From an uncultured Pelagibacteraceae bacterium (GTDB lineage Bacteria > Pseudomonadota > Alphaproteobacteria > Pelagibacterales > Pelagibacteraceae): a stretch of 64,000 nt of DNA. Below are positions 37,798 through 50,816 of this stretch, in pieces; within the stretch, counting starts at the first letter, position 1, and every line of letters starts with the position of its first letter. The position numbers and the translations under genes are program-made. The stretch lies in NCBI GenBank assembly GCA_902520335.1, contig CABYNS010000001.1, positions 279,534 through 343,533 of the forward strand, in the 5' to 3' direction. The notes beneath the pieces are model-generated. The model saw only the letters and a program-made list of their open reading frames with translations, was not told the DNA's origin and ran no database searches.

Positions 37798-38785
37798 CAT
37801 TTATAAATCAAGACTTTTAAATCAAAGAGTAAATAAAATTTTTAAAAAATTTGAAAAGTCATTCAAAATAAATACTAATTTTATTGTTGGAGTTTCAGGG
37901 GGACCAGATAGTTTGGCTTTGGCTTTTTTGACAAAAGTATATGCTTTAAAAAAAAACTTAAATCCAAGGTATTTTATTGTAGATCATAAGCTCAGAAAAG
38001 AATCTACTAATGAGGCTGATAAAGTAAAAAGAGTTCTTAAATCTTTAAAAATTAACGCACATGTTCTCACTTGGAAAGGTAAAAAACCAGTTAATAATAT
38101 TCAATCTTTAGCAAGAAATAAAAGATATGAGCTATTATTTTCCAAATGTAAAAAACTTAAAATTAGCAACTTAGTTTTAGGTCATCATTTAGATGATTTA
38201 ATTGAAAATTTTTTTCTTAGAATGGCTAGGGGAAGTGGCCTAAAAGGACTTGTATCGCTTGGTATGAATACACAAATCAAAGATATAAATTTAATTAGAC
38301 CTTTGATAAAATTTGAAAAAAAAGATTTACTATTTATATCTAAATTTATATTCAATTTTCGCGTAGATGATCCCTCTAATCATGATGTTAAATTTAATAG
38401 AATTAAAATAAGAAATTTAATTAAGGGATTTAATGATTTTGGCCTTGATAAGAAAAAATTTCAATTAACTATAGAAAATTTAAGAGGGTCGGATCATTCA
38501 ATAAAATTTTATGTTGAAAAGAATAAGAGGGAGAATTCAACATTTAACAATAGAAAAGTTGAACTAATTTTAAAAGAAAATTTTTTTGATAATTCACATG
38601 AGGTCATTTTTAGGTCTTTATCAGATTTAATTCATTTGGTGGGAAAAAAGGCAAATTTTGTGAGGGGCAAGAAAATTGAGAATATTTTGAATAAAATTAA
38701 AGAAAGGAAACTTAGAAAAGAAACATTGGGTGGATGCGTCATTAAGATGGTAAATCACACTGTGATTTTGACAAAAGAACTGTAA
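37760..38785 (+). CDS. tilS: tRNA(Ile)-lysidine synthase; start uncertain
   Basis: FIVGVSGGPDSLALAFL PP-loop, VDHKLR, LGHHLDDLIENFFLRMARGSGLKGL. The track ORF begins at 37700 deep inside cpoB; a start at 37760 or a later alternative codon is more plausible. Confidence 0.88.
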   Translation, partial: SLKNLSVRNKIPNIYKSRLLNQRVNKIFKKFEKSFKINTNFIVGVSGGPDSLALAFLTKVYALKKNLNPRYFIVDHKLRKESTNEADKVKRVLKSLKINAHVLTWKGKKPVNNIQSLARNKRYELLFSKCKKLKISNLVLGHHLDDLIENFFLRMARGSGLKGLVSLGMNTQIKDINLIRPLIKFEKKDLLFISKFIFNFRVDDPSNHDVKFNRIKIRNLIKGFNDFGLDKKKFQLTIENLRGSDHSIKFYVEKNKRENSTFNNRKVELILKENFFDNSHEVIFRSLSDLIHLVGKKANFVRGKKIENILNKIKERKLRKETLGGCVIKMVNHTVILTKEL

Positions 38786-38827
38786 AAATAGACTTGTTTA
38801 ATTAATAATAATTCTTATCTTATAGTC

Positions 38828-40729
38828 ATGAATTTCAAAAACTTAGCAATGTGGGCAATAATCGTTTTTTTAACGATTGGTCTATATAATATGTTCAAGA
38901 ACCCTCAATCAAACATCAGAAGTTCCAATGAAGTAATTTTTTCAGAATTTTTGGAGTCTGTGGAACAAGGTGAGGTATTAAAAGTAGAAATTCAAGGAAA
39001 TAATATAAATGGTGTATATGCAAACGGAAAAAGTTTTAAAACATATTCACCAAATGATCCTAATTTAATAGAAAAACTTTCAGAAAAGGGTGTAAGTATT
39101 TCTGCAGCACCTATAGAAGAAAAGATGCCTTCTTTATTTGGAGTTCTACTTTCATGGTTTCCGATGTTGTTATTAATAGCAGTTTGGATTTTCTTTATGA
39201 GACAAATGCAAGGTGGAAAAGGTGGAGCAATGGGCTTTGGAAGATCTAAAGCAAAAATGATGAATGAAATGAAAGGTAAAGTAACCTTTAACGATGTTGC
39301 AGGTGTAGAAGAAGCTAAAGAGGAAGTCGAAGAGATTGTTGAGTTCTTAAAAGATCCAAAAAAATTTAGTAGGCTAGGTGGAAAAATACCTAGAGGTGCA
39401 CTTCTTGTGGGTCCTCCAGGAACAGGAAAAACTTTATTAGCTAGGGCAATTGCTGGTGAAGCAGGTGTTCCTTTCTTCACTATCTCTGGATCAGATTTTG
39501 TAGAGATGTTTGTTGGTGTGGGAGCATCAAGAGTGAGAGACATGTTTGAGCAGGGAAAAAAAAATTCGCCCTGTATAATATTTATTGATGAAATTGATGC
39601 TGTAGGAAGAAGTCGAGGCGCAGGTTTAGGAGGTGGAAATGACGAAAGGGAACAAACTCTTAATCAGCTTCTTGTTGAGATGGACGGTTTTGATACAAAT
39701 GAAGGGGTTATTATAATCGCAGCAACAAACAGACCCGATGTTCTTGACCCCGCATTATTAAGACCAGGAAGATTTGATAGACAAGTTGTAGTTTCTAATC
39801 CAGATATAATTGGAAGAGAAAAAATTTTAAAAGTTCATGTTAAAAAAATTAAAATGGCTCCCGATGTAAATTTGAGAACTATAGCAAGAGGAACTCCGGG
39901 ATTCTCAGGCGCTGATTTAGCTAATTTAGTAAATGAGTCTGCATTATTAGCTGCTAGAAAAAATAAAAGAATTGTTACTTTAAATGAATTTGAAGAAGCG
40001 AAGGATAAAGTGATGATGGGAGCTGAGAGACGCTCAATGGTTATGACTGAAGATGAAAAGAAATTAACGGCGTACCATGAAGGTGGACATGCTTTAGTTT
40101 CTTTTAATATGCCTAGTTACGATCCAATTCATAAAGCAACAATTATACCAAGAGGTAGGGCTTTAGGTATGGTTATGAATTTACCTGAAAGAGACAAACA
40201 TGGTCATTCAATTAAATATTTAAAAGCAAGATTAGCAGTCTGTTTTGGCGGCAGAGTTGCAGAGGAAGTAATTTTTGGAAAAGATAATATTTCAACAGGA
40301 GCAGGTGGGGGAAGTGGCTCAGATATAAATCAAGCAACTCAACTTGCAAGAGCTATGGTAACAAAATATGGAATGAGCGAAGAAATGGGCCCAGTTGAGT
40401 ATGGCGAAAATCAAGAGGAAGTTTTTTTAGGAAGATCTGTAACTCAAACACAATCAGTATCTGAAGAAGTTGCTCAAAAAATAGACAAAGAAATCAGAAA
40501 ATTAGTTGATGAAGGGTATAATAAAGCTAGACAAATCCTAACTGAAAAAATTGATGATTTACATAAAATTGCAAAAGCTCTTATGACTTATGAGACTTTA
40601 ACAGGCGAAGAAATAGAAAATATTATTACAAAAAACATATATCCTGCTGATAAACAAAACTTAAAAGTTGATGATGACAAGAGTTCTGCTTTAGGTGCTA
40701 TGGGACTAAAACCTAAGATTGTTCATTAA
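38828..40729 (+). CDS. ftsH: ATP-dependent zinc metalloprotease FtsH
   Basis: [26 protein letters not shown] Walker [22 protein letters not shown] (HExxH variant HEGGH). Confidence 0.98.
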   Translation: MNFKNLAMWAIIVFLTIGLYNMFKNPQSNIRSSNEVIFSEFLESVEQGEVLKVEIQGNNINGVYANGKSFKTYSPNDPNLIEKLSEKGVSISAAPIEEKMPSLFGVLLSWFPMLLLIAVWIFFMRQMQGGKGGAMGFGRSKAKMMNEMKGKVTFNDVAGVEEAKEEVEEIVEFLKDPKKFSRLGGKIPRGALLVGPPGTGKTLLARAIAGEAGVPFFTISGSDFVEMFVGVGASRVRDMFEQGKKNSPCIIFIDEIDAVGRSRGAGLGGGNDEREQTLNQLLVEMDGFDTNEGVIIIAATNRPDVLDPALLRPGRFDRQVVVSNPDIIGREKILKVHVKKIKMAPDVNLRTIARGTPGFSGADLANLVNESALLAARKNKRIVTLNEFEEAKDKVMMGAERRSMVMTEDEKKLTAYHEGGHALVSFNMPSYDPIHKATIIPRGRALGMVMNLPERDKHGHSIKYLKARLAVCFGGRVAEEVIFGKDNISTGAGGGSGSDINQATQLARAMVTKYGMSEEMGPVEYGENQEEVFLGRSVTQTQSVSEEVAQKIDKEIRKLVDEGYNKARQILTEKIDDLHKIAKALMTYETLTGEEIENIITKNIYPADKQNLKVDDDKSSALGAMGLKPKIVH

Positions 40730-40734
40730 TTTTA

Positions 40735-41790
40735 ATGCTTAGATATTACACAAGAGTGTGTAATTTCTATTATGGTAATCATTCAAAAAAACTAGTTAAC
40801 CTAAAGAAAGCAATATCACTTCATGGGATTAAGGAAATCTCATTTGATCAAATAGAAATAATAACAAGAAATTCAAAAAAAAAAATTTTTATTAATCAGA
40901 TAAAATATCTACCTAAATTAATAAGGAAAAAAATTAATTTTGATTTAAAAAAAATTAAATCGAAAAAAAAAAATTTCTCAAATTTAGATTTCAAAAAAAT
41001 ACCAAATATTTTAGGAGTATTAAACTTAACACCTGATAGTTTTTCAGATGGTGGAAAATTTAATTCAAAAAAAAAAGGAATTAATCACGCGGTACATTTA
41101 CTAAACAGTGGTGCAAATTTAATTGATGTTGGTGGTGAGTCGACTCGTCCAGGATCAAAAATGATTAGAGAAAATTTAGAGTGGCAAAGAATTAATAAGA
41201 TTTTGAAATTATTACTTAAGAAAAAAATACCAATATCTTTAGATACTAGAAAGTCAAAAATTATGAGTAAAGGAATAAATTTAGGGGTAAAATTAATTAA
41301 TGATGTTTCAGGATTAGACTTTGACTCTGAAACGTTGAATGTACTAAAAAAATACAAAATTCCATTTGTAATTCAGCACTCACAAGGAGTTCCAGAAAAT
41401 ATGCAAAAAAATCCCAAATATAAAAATGAATTATTGGATATATACGATTTTTTTGAAAAAAAAATAAAACTATTAAGATCGAAAGGTATTAAACATGATA
41501 AAATTATTCTAGACCCAGGTATAGGTTTTGGAAAAAATTTGAAACATAATATGAGTTTGATACGCAATATTTCCATTTTCCATTCTTTTGGTTTTCCGAT
41601 ACTTGTAGGTAATTCAAGAAAAAGATTTATTAAGGAGTTATCTGGAAAAAATGACAGTAAATTTAGAAATGGTGGAACGATAGCATCATCAATATATCTT
41701 ATGATGCAAGGCGTTCAAATTTTAAGAATTCATGATGTTAATGAAACAATACAAGGCATTAAGATCTTTAAGAATATAATAAATAATTAA
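40735..41790 (+). CDS. folP: Dihydropteroate synthase
   Basis: ILGVLNLTPDSFSDGGKF, LIDVGGESTRPGS, PISLDTRKS, DPGIGFGKN, VGNSRKRFI. Confidence 0.95.
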   Translation: MLRYYTRVCNFYYGNHSKKLVNLKKAISLHGIKEISFDQIEIITRNSKKKIFINQIKYLPKLIRKKINFDLKKIKSKKKNFSNLDFKKIPNILGVLNLTPDSFSDGGKFNSKKKGINHAVHLLNSGANLIDVGGESTRPGSKMIRENLEWQRINKILKLLLKKKIPISLDTRKSKIMSKGINLGVKLINDVSGLDFDSETLNVLKKYKIPFVIQHSQGVPENMQKNPKYKNELLDIYDFFEKKIKLLRSKGIKHDKIILDPGIGFGKNLKHNMSLIRNISIFHSFGFPILVGNSRKRFIKELSGKNDSKFRNGGTIASSIYLMMQGVQILRIHDVNETIQGIKIFKNIINN

Positions 41791-43121
41791 TGACAAAAAA
41801 ATATTTTGGTACTGATGGTATTAGGGGAGCTATTAATAGTGAAAATATTAATGGAGATATGTTTTTTAAATTTGGCTTAGCTAGTGGAACATATTTTAAA
41901 TCTCAAAAAAAAAGAAAACAAACGGCAATAATTGCAAAAGATACTAGATTATCTGGATACACTTTAGAACCAGCACTCGTATCAGGATTGGCATCAGCAG
42001 GTATGCATGTATATACCTTAGGACCTTTACCCACTAATGGTTTAGCGATGCTCACAAAAGCTATGAAGGCAAATATGGGAATTATGATTACAGCTTCTCA
42101 TAATCCTCACAATGATAATGGATTAAAACTATTTGGACCTGATGGCATGAAATTATCAGACAAAATAGAAAAAAAAATCGAAAATTTAATTGATAAAAAA
42201 ATCATCAAAAATCTGTCTAAGCCAGAAAAATTAGGTAGAGTAAAAAGATTAGAGACAGGTACAAATGATTATATCAAAATATTAAAAAAAAATTTCAGCA
42301 AAGAATTCAATTTAAGAGGTCTTAGAATTGTAATTGATTGTGCAAATGGAGCAGGGTACAAAGCTGGACCAGCATTATTAAAATCTTTGGGAGCTAAAGT
42401 GATTGCAATAGGAGTTAATCCTAATGGATTAAATATTAACAAAAACTGTGGTTCTACATTTCCTGAAAAAATAAAATCTGCAGTTAAAAAGTATAAGGCC
42501 CATATAGGGATTTCACTAGATGGTGATGCAGATAGGATAATTATGTGTGACGAAAAAGGTAATATCATAGATGGTGACCAAATTATTGCTGCACTAGCAA
42601 CAAGATGGCAAAATAAAAAAATGTTAAAAGGCGGGGTTGTTGGAACATTAATGTCCAATTATGGCCTTGAAAAATATTTCAAAAAAAAAGGTATTAAATT
42701 TATACGTGCTAATGTTGGTGACAGATATGTAAAAGAGGTAATGCAAAAAAATAAGTTTAATTTAGGTGGAGAGCAATCAGGACATATTATTCTAGGTAAA
42801 TTTGCAACTACAGGAGATGGCTTACTTGTTGCTTTGGAATCTTTATTTTCTCTTAGAAAGGGAAAAAGGGCCAGTGAATTTTTTGAAAAATTTAAAAAAA
42901 CTCCACAATTACTTAAAAATATTGAAGTAAAAAATAAAAATATAATCAACAAACCTGAAATTAAAAAATCTATTAGACTAGCTTCAAAATTAATAAAAGG
43001 TAGCGGCAGAATTCTTGTAAGAAAATCGGGAACAGAGTCAAAAATAAGAATTATGGGAGAAAGTGAAAATAAAAGACTTCTTGTAAAATGTGTTAATATA
43101 ATTTTGAAAAAAATTAGATAA
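41790..43121 (+). CDS. glmM: Phosphoglucosamine mutase
   Basis: YFGTDGIRGAIN, MITASHNPHNDNGLKLF, SLDGDADRIIMCD, VRKSGTESKIRIM. Confidence 0.97.
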   Translation: MTKKYFGTDGIRGAINSENINGDMFFKFGLASGTYFKSQKKRKQTAIIAKDTRLSGYTLEPALVSGLASAGMHVYTLGPLPTNGLAMLTKAMKANMGIMITASHNPHNDNGLKLFGPDGMKLSDKIEKKIENLIDKKIIKNLSKPEKLGRVKRLETGTNDYIKILKKNFSKEFNLRGLRIVIDCANGAGYKAGPALLKSLGAKVIAIGVNPNGLNINKNCGSTFPEKIKSAVKKYKAHIGISLDGDADRIIMCDEKGNIIDGDQIIAALATRWQNKKMLKGGVVGTLMSNYGLEKYFKKKGIKFIRANVGDRYVKEVMQKNKFNLGGEQSGHIILGKFATTGDGLLVALESLFSLRKGKRASEFFEKFKKTPQLLKNIEVKNKNIINKPEIKKSIRLASKLIKGSGRILVRKSGTESKIRIMGESENKRLLVKCVNIILKKIR

Positions 43122-43122
43122 T

Positions 43123-46117
<2,995 letters not shown>

Positions 46118-46157
46118 AAACAGTTTATCTAATTAATAATAAAAATTTTTCAATGTT

Positions 46158-47138
46158 TTATTTACCCATATTTCTGAGTGTTTTTAGTATTATTTCAAGT
46201 TCATTCGGTAAAATTGAGTTAAAAATCATCTGTTTATTTTTTTTTGGATGAATAAAGCCCAAGGTTTTGGCATGTAAAAATTGCCTATTTAATTTAATTA
46301 GAATTTTTTCTAATGATGGTTTTATATCTTTAAACTTTTTAAATCTTTTCTTATATTTATCATCACCAACTATACTGTTTCCCAAATAATTCATATGAAC
46401 TCTTATTTGGTGAGTTCGACCTGTTTCTAATTTACACTCTAACAAACTAAAAGTTGGTATATTTTTATTTTCAAAAATTTCTAAAGTTTTGTAATTTGTA
46501 ATTGCTTTTTTTCCTTTGCTGTTACTAACCTCCATCATTTGTCTATTTTTTGAGCTTCTTGTAATAAAAGTTTCTATTTTACCTTTAGATGGTCTAACCT
46601 TGCCCCAGATAAGTAATTGGTAAACTCTTTGGATTGTGTGTTTATTAAATTGATTAGAGAGATGTTCATGAGTTTGATTATTTTTTGCAATTACAATCAA
46701 TCCAGATGTATTTTTATCAATTCTATGTACTATTCCAGGTCTTAGTTCACCCCCAATATTAGAGAAAGAATTTTTACTATAATTCATAAGTGCATTTACG
46801 ATTGTATTATCAAAATTACCTGCACCAGGATGCATTACTATTCCAGAGGGTTTGTTTAAAACAATTAAATCTTTATCCTCAAATACTATATCTAAATTAA
46901 ACTTGTAAGGTTTTAAGGAAGCTTTTTTCGGTTCAGGTATGACTAATTTTATTTCATCATTAAAAAAAATTTTTTTCGATGGATCAGTTATTACCTTGTT
47001 ATTTATTCTTAACTTATTATCTAGAATAAGATTTTTTATTCTTGTTCGACTAATAATATTCTCTCTCTTTTTAATGAAAATATCAACACGGAGTTCATTT
47101 TCGGTCTTATCAACTGTCAAATTTATTTTTTTTTCCAT
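46158..47138 (-). CDS. rluD: Ribosomal large subunit pseudouridine synthase (RluD type)
   Basis: LNKPSGIVMHPGAGNFDNTIVNAL, GIVHRIDKNTSGLIVIAK, LETGRTHQIRVHMNYLG. Confidence 0.93.
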   Translation of the reverse strand: MEKKINLTVDKTENELRVDIFIKKRENIISRTRIKNLILDNKLRINNKVITDPSKKIFFNDEIKLVIPEPKKASLKPYKFNLDIVFEDKDLIVLNKPSGIVMHPGAGNFDNTIVNALMNYSKNSFSNIGGELRPGIVHRIDKNTSGLIVIAKNNQTHEHLSNQFNKHTIQRVYQLLIWGKVRPSKGKIETFITRSSKNRQMMEVSNSKGKKAITNYKTLEIFENKNIPTFSLLECKLETGRTHQIRVHMNYLGNSIVGDDKYKKRFKKFKDIKPSLEKILIKLNRQFLHAKTLGFIHPKKNKQMIFNSILPNELEIILKTLRNMGK

Positions 47139-47161
47139 AAAATGATATATTAATATGATAT

Positions 47162-47238
47162 GCGCTTGTAGCTCAACTGGATAGAGCGCCTGACTTCGGA
47201 TCAGGAGGTTCTGGGTTCGACTCCTAGCAGGCGCACCA
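47162..47238 (+). tRNA. tRNA-Arg (TCG)
   Basis: GCGCTTGTAGCTCAACTGGATAGAGCGCCTGACTTCGGATCAGGAGGTTCTGGGTTCGACTCCTAGCAGGCGCACCA; loop CTTCGGA gives anticodon TCG. Confidence 0.96.
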
Positions 47239-47239
47239 A

Positions 47240-48031
47240 TTATTCACCCATATTTATTAAAGTCCCTTTTATTCTTGCCCTTAAAAAAGATAGATAAAAC
47301 AGCCCTATTCCAAAAATTAAATAAACTAAATTTAATAAATAAGCTTGTTTTATATTTTCGTAATCTACAAGACCATTTATTAAAATATTTCTTGTTTCAT
47401 CAAAAATGTAAACTAGTGGCAGTCCCTTTGCAATTACTTGGAAAAATTCAGGAAGGATTTCTATTGGATAGTAGATACAGCCTAATGGAGCAAGTAAAAA
47501 TAATGATGACCAAGCTATATTTTCAAAGGATGGTCCGTATCTCATTAAACCTGAGCTCACAAATAAACCTAGTGTAATCCCAAATATGTATAAACTTAAA
47601 AATAATATAAAGAGTGGAAAACCTAATTTTAAAATTGAAACTCCAAACAATGGAGAAGTTAAAATAATTGCGGGTACTAGACCGATTAATGTCCTTATCA
47701 AAGCAGTAAATATTAAAGATATAATTATTTCTTTTAGCTTCAATGGAGCAATAAATAAATTCGTAAAATTTCTACTCCAGATTTCCTCTAAAAAAAGTAT
47801 ATTAAAACTTATGCTAGATCTAAAAAGAATGTCGTAAAGAATTGCGCATGTAAGAATTATTCCAAGTGTATTATTGTAATAATCACTATAAATTGAAAAA
47901 AATTTAGAAATAAATCCCCAAAGAATAATTTGTATCGTTGGCCAATAAATTAAATCCAAAACTCTTGGTAAAGAACTTTTGATGAGATAAAAATGTCTCA
48001 AAAAAAGTCCATACATTTTATTTAGATTCAT
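47240..48031 (-). CDS. ABC-2 type transporter permease
   Basis: Six-helix-like hydrophobic protein (LDLIYWPTIQIILWGFISKFF...), cotranscribed with an ATPase gene. Confidence 0.85.
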   Translation of the reverse strand: MNLNKMYGLFLRHFYLIKSSLPRVLDLIYWPTIQIILWGFISKFFSIYSDYYNNTLGIILTCAILYDILFRSSISFNILFLEEIWSRNFTNLFIAPLKLKEIIISLIFTALIRTLIGLVPAIILTSPLFGVSILKLGFPLFILFLSLYIFGITLGLFVSSGLMRYGPSFENIAWSSLFLLAPLGCIYYPIEILPEFFQVIAKGLPLVYIFDETRNILINGLVDYENIKQAYLLNLVYLIFGIGLFYLSFLRARIKGTLINMGE

Positions 48032-48756
48032 ATTAAATCTCTTGTAAGTTTTAAAAAAACTTCCTCCATGTTTCTCCTTCCATGTTTTTTAATTAATTCG
48101 TCAGGAGTTCCTTGATCAATAATAGATCCTTTATTCATCATTAGAACTGAAGAACATAATCTCTCAACTTCTGCCATGTTATGCGAAGCAAGCAGAATAG
48201 AAGTTTTTTTTTCTTTTTGGTATTCCTCTAAAAAACTTCTAACGAAATCTCCTGTTTCAGGATCTAGAGATGCAGTTGGTTCATCAAGAAGAAGAACTGA
48301 TGGATCATTAATTATAGATTTAGCTAGACTGACTCTATTTTTTTGACCAGAGGAAAGTTCTCCTGTTATTTTATTAATAAATTCATTAAGTCTTAATTTT
48401 TCACAAAGATAATCAATTTTAATTCCAAGTTTTTTTACATCATAAAGTCTTCCATAAACTTCAAGATTTTGCTTTACAGTTAATTTTTTTGGCAACTCAA
48501 TATATGGTGAAATAAAATTTAATTCGTTTAATAATTCAACTCTTTGTTTTTCAATTTCAATACCATTTATAAGAACTTTCCCTTTAGTAGGCTTTAGTAA
48601 ACCAAGAATCATACCTATTGTTGTAGTTTTACCACATCCGTTAGGTCCAAGAATTCCAATGATTTCATTTTCATTTACTTTAAAAGAAATATTTCGAACA
48701 GCTTCTTTTGAGTCATAAGTTTTTGATAAATCAATTATTTCAAGAGGAATGGTCAT
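48028..48756 (-). CDS. ABC transporter ATP-binding protein
   Basis: Walker A GILGPNGCGKTTTIGM, ELSSGQKNRVSLAKSIINDPSVLLLDEPTASLDPETGD. Confidence 0.96.
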   Translation of the reverse strand: MTIPLEIIDLSKTYDSKEAVRNISFKVNENEIIGILGPNGCGKTTTIGMILGLLKPTKGKVLINGIEIEKQRVELLNELNFISPYIELPKKLTVKQNLEVYGRLYDVKKLGIKIDYLCEKLRLNEFINKITGELSSGQKNRVSLAKSIINDPSVLLLDEPTASLDPETGDFVRSFLEEYQKEKKTSILLASHNMAEVERLCSSVLMMNKGSIIDQGTPDELIKKHGRRNMEEVFLKLTRDLI

Positions 48757-49688
48757 TAAAATTTTGAAGCCCTTAATAATCTATCGTTAATAGTTTTGCC
48801 GATTCCTATATTTGGGATTTTGTCTACAGCTATAGATTTATAATTATCTTTTTTTATCTTTCTTAAAATAGTGTAGAGGTTTTTTGCAGCTTCTTTTAAA
48901 TCGCCCTTTTTTGATAAAAAATAATAGTTTGTTTTGTTAATCTTATTTTTCTTAATTAGTAAAAAAGCCTCGTCTTTTTTTATTTTTTTAACATTAAGTC
49001 TGATTGGGATTCCAGGTGAATAATGAATTCTTAATTGTCCAGGAGCTGAAATCTTGGAAGGATTTGTGTTTATTAAAATTTTTTTCTTTAATATTTTTTG
49101 GAGAGTTTCAACTTCTAAACCACCTAATCTTAAAATTTTTGGTTTTTTTCTTAGATCAATAATTGTAGACTCAACCCCAACCGAAGATCTTCCACCTTCA
49201 AGTATATACTTAATTTTTTTTCCAAAATCGTCCTTTACATCTGAAGAAGTTACCGCACTAACTCTTGAAGAAATATTAGCACTAGGTGCTGCGATAGGAA
49301 ATTTCAAATTTTTTAATAGAATTCTTGCTACTGGATGTTTTGGAAACCTCACAGCAAGAGTACTCTTTTTATTAGTTGCAATTTTCGAAATTTTTGATTT
49401 TTTTTTTTGATTTAAGATGAATGTTATTGGCCCAGGACAAAATCTTTTATATAATTTTAAAAAATCAACATTTAGATCGCAATCATCATTTAATTTTTTT
49501 AAATCATAATAATGAATAATCAAAGGGTTATTCATTGGTCTTTTTTTTAATCTAAATATTTTTTTACACGCTGTATCAGAATATGCATTCCCAGCTATTC
49601 CATAAACAGTTTCGGTTGGTATAGCAACACACTCTCTTTTATTTAAGAGATTCCTCGCTTTTTTAATATTTGCAAGATTAATTTTCAT
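48756..49688 (-). CDS. tsaC: L-threonylcarbamoyladenylate synthase (Sua5/YwlC/YrdC)
   Basis: CVAIPTETVYGIAGNAYSD, KKRPMNNPLIIH, APSANISSRVSAV, LGGLE, GQLRIHYSPGIP. Confidence 0.94.
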   Translation of the reverse strand: MKINLANIKKARNLLNKRECVAIPTETVYGIAGNAYSDTACKKIFRLKKRPMNNPLIIHYYDLKKLNDDCDLNVDFLKLYKRFCPGPITFILNQKKKSKISKIATNKKSTLAVRFPKHPVARILLKNLKFPIAAPSANISSRVSAVTSSDVKDDFGKKIKYILEGGRSSVGVESTIIDLRKKPKILRLGGLEVETLQKILKKKILINTNPSKISAPGQLRIHYSPGIPIRLNVKKIKKDEAFLLIKKNKINKTNYYFLSKKGDLKEAAKNLYTILRKIKKDNYKSIAVDKIPNIGIGKTINDRLLRASKF

Positions 49689-49708
49689 GTATTATTTGAG
49701 AGTATTAT

Positions 49709-49963
49709 ATGAAAGATAAAAATTTACCAAATGATTATAATTCATTATCTCTTGAAGAATTAACCACTGAGGCAAATAAGATGATTGAAGAATTGGAAAA
49801 TCAAAAGGATTTAGGGAACTCTTTAGACAAGTATCAAGATTTAATTAAACTCAATAATATAATTGAGAAAAAATTTCAAAAGAATATCAAAGAAATAAAT
49901 GAGAAAACAAAAGAAAAGATATTCAAGATTAATCAAAAAAATAATGCAGAGAAAATTAAATAA
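49709..49963 (+). CDS. xseB: Exodeoxyribonuclease VII small subunit
   Basis: 84-aa protein with LSLEELTTEANKMIEELENQKDLGNSLDKYQDLIKL, located upstream of ispA-dxs. Confidence 0.82.
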   Translation: MKDKNLPNDYNSLSLEELTTEANKMIEELENQKDLGNSLDKYQDLIKLNNIIEKKFQKNIKEINEKTKEKIFKINQKNNAEKIK

Positions 49964-50816
49964 AATTGCAAAAGATACAAATTTGTTTTTAAGAAGATTT
50001 ATTGCCAAACAAAAAAAATCAAATTTATTAGTTGCAATGAAATACGGTCTTTTTTCTGGAGGAAAAAAAATAAGATCGAAAATTTTAATTGATGTTGGGT
50101 TTCTATTTAAGTTAGATTATAAAACTCTGATCGTTATTGGTGCTGCGGTTGAATGTATTCATGCGTATTCATTAATACATGATGATTTACCATGTATGGA
50201 TGATGACTCTATAAGAAGAGGTAAACCATCAGCGCATATTAAATTTGGAGAGGCTACAGCAGTTTTAGCTGGAAATTCACTTTTAACAATGGCTTTTGAA
50301 ATCTTAAGCCATAAAGACTTAAAAATTAGTGAAAAAATTAAGATTGATTTAATTAATAAAATTTCTGAAAGCTCGGGTCATCTTGGAATAGCAGGAGGAC
50401 AGTATTTAGATTTGAATTATGAACGTAAGAAAATTTCTCAAAATAAGATTGAAGAAATGGAAATTAAAAAAACTGGAAAACTTTTTAGTTTTTGTTGCGC
50501 AGCACCCTTGATAATTAAGAAAAAAAGCAAAAAAGATATTAAGAAATTTGAAAATATTGGTGCTGACATAGGTTTGTTATTTCAAGTTGCTGATGATTTG
50601 ATTGATTATAAAGGAAGTTTGTTTGTTGCAGGAAAAAAAACTGGTAAAGATAAAAAAAAAGGAAAAGCAACTCTAATTGGTTTACTAGGATACAAAAATA
50701 CTATTAAATATGCTGATAATTTGATTTTAAAAATTAATGATAAATTAAAAAGATATGGATCTAAATCAAGAAATTTATCTGAAACATTAAATTATATTTT
50801 AAAAAGAAAAAAATGA
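49944..50816 (+). CDS. ispA: Farnesyl diphosphate synthase (polyprenyl synthetase)
   Basis: [31 protein letters not shown] (FARM), [11 protein letters not shown] (SARM). Start taken at the internal ATG 49944; the track ORF starts at 49899. Confidence 0.92.
   Translation: MQRKLNKIAKDTNLFLRRFIAKQKKSNLLVAMKYGLFSGGKKIRSKILIDVGFLFKLDYKTLIVIGAAVECIHAYSLIHDDLPCMDDDSIRRGKPSAHIKFGEATAVLAGNSLLTMAFEILSHKDLKISEKIKIDLINKISESSGHLGIAGGQYLDLNYERKKISQNKIEEMEIKKTGKLFSFCCAAPLIIKKKSKKDIKKFENIGADIGLLFQVADDLIDYKGSLFVAGKKTGKDKKKGKATLIGLLGYKNTIKYADNLILKINDKLKRYGSKSRNLSETLNYILKRKK

Noticed and set aside
38992-39543. 183-aa minus-strand ORF
   Set aside because: Fully antisense to ftsH, a highly conserved gene; likely a by-product of codon bias.
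49899-49943. Upstream start for ispA (MRKQKKRYSRLIKK...)
   Set aside because: Would overlap xseB by 65 nt and adds non-conserved Lys/Arg residues; the ATG at 49944 is more plausible.
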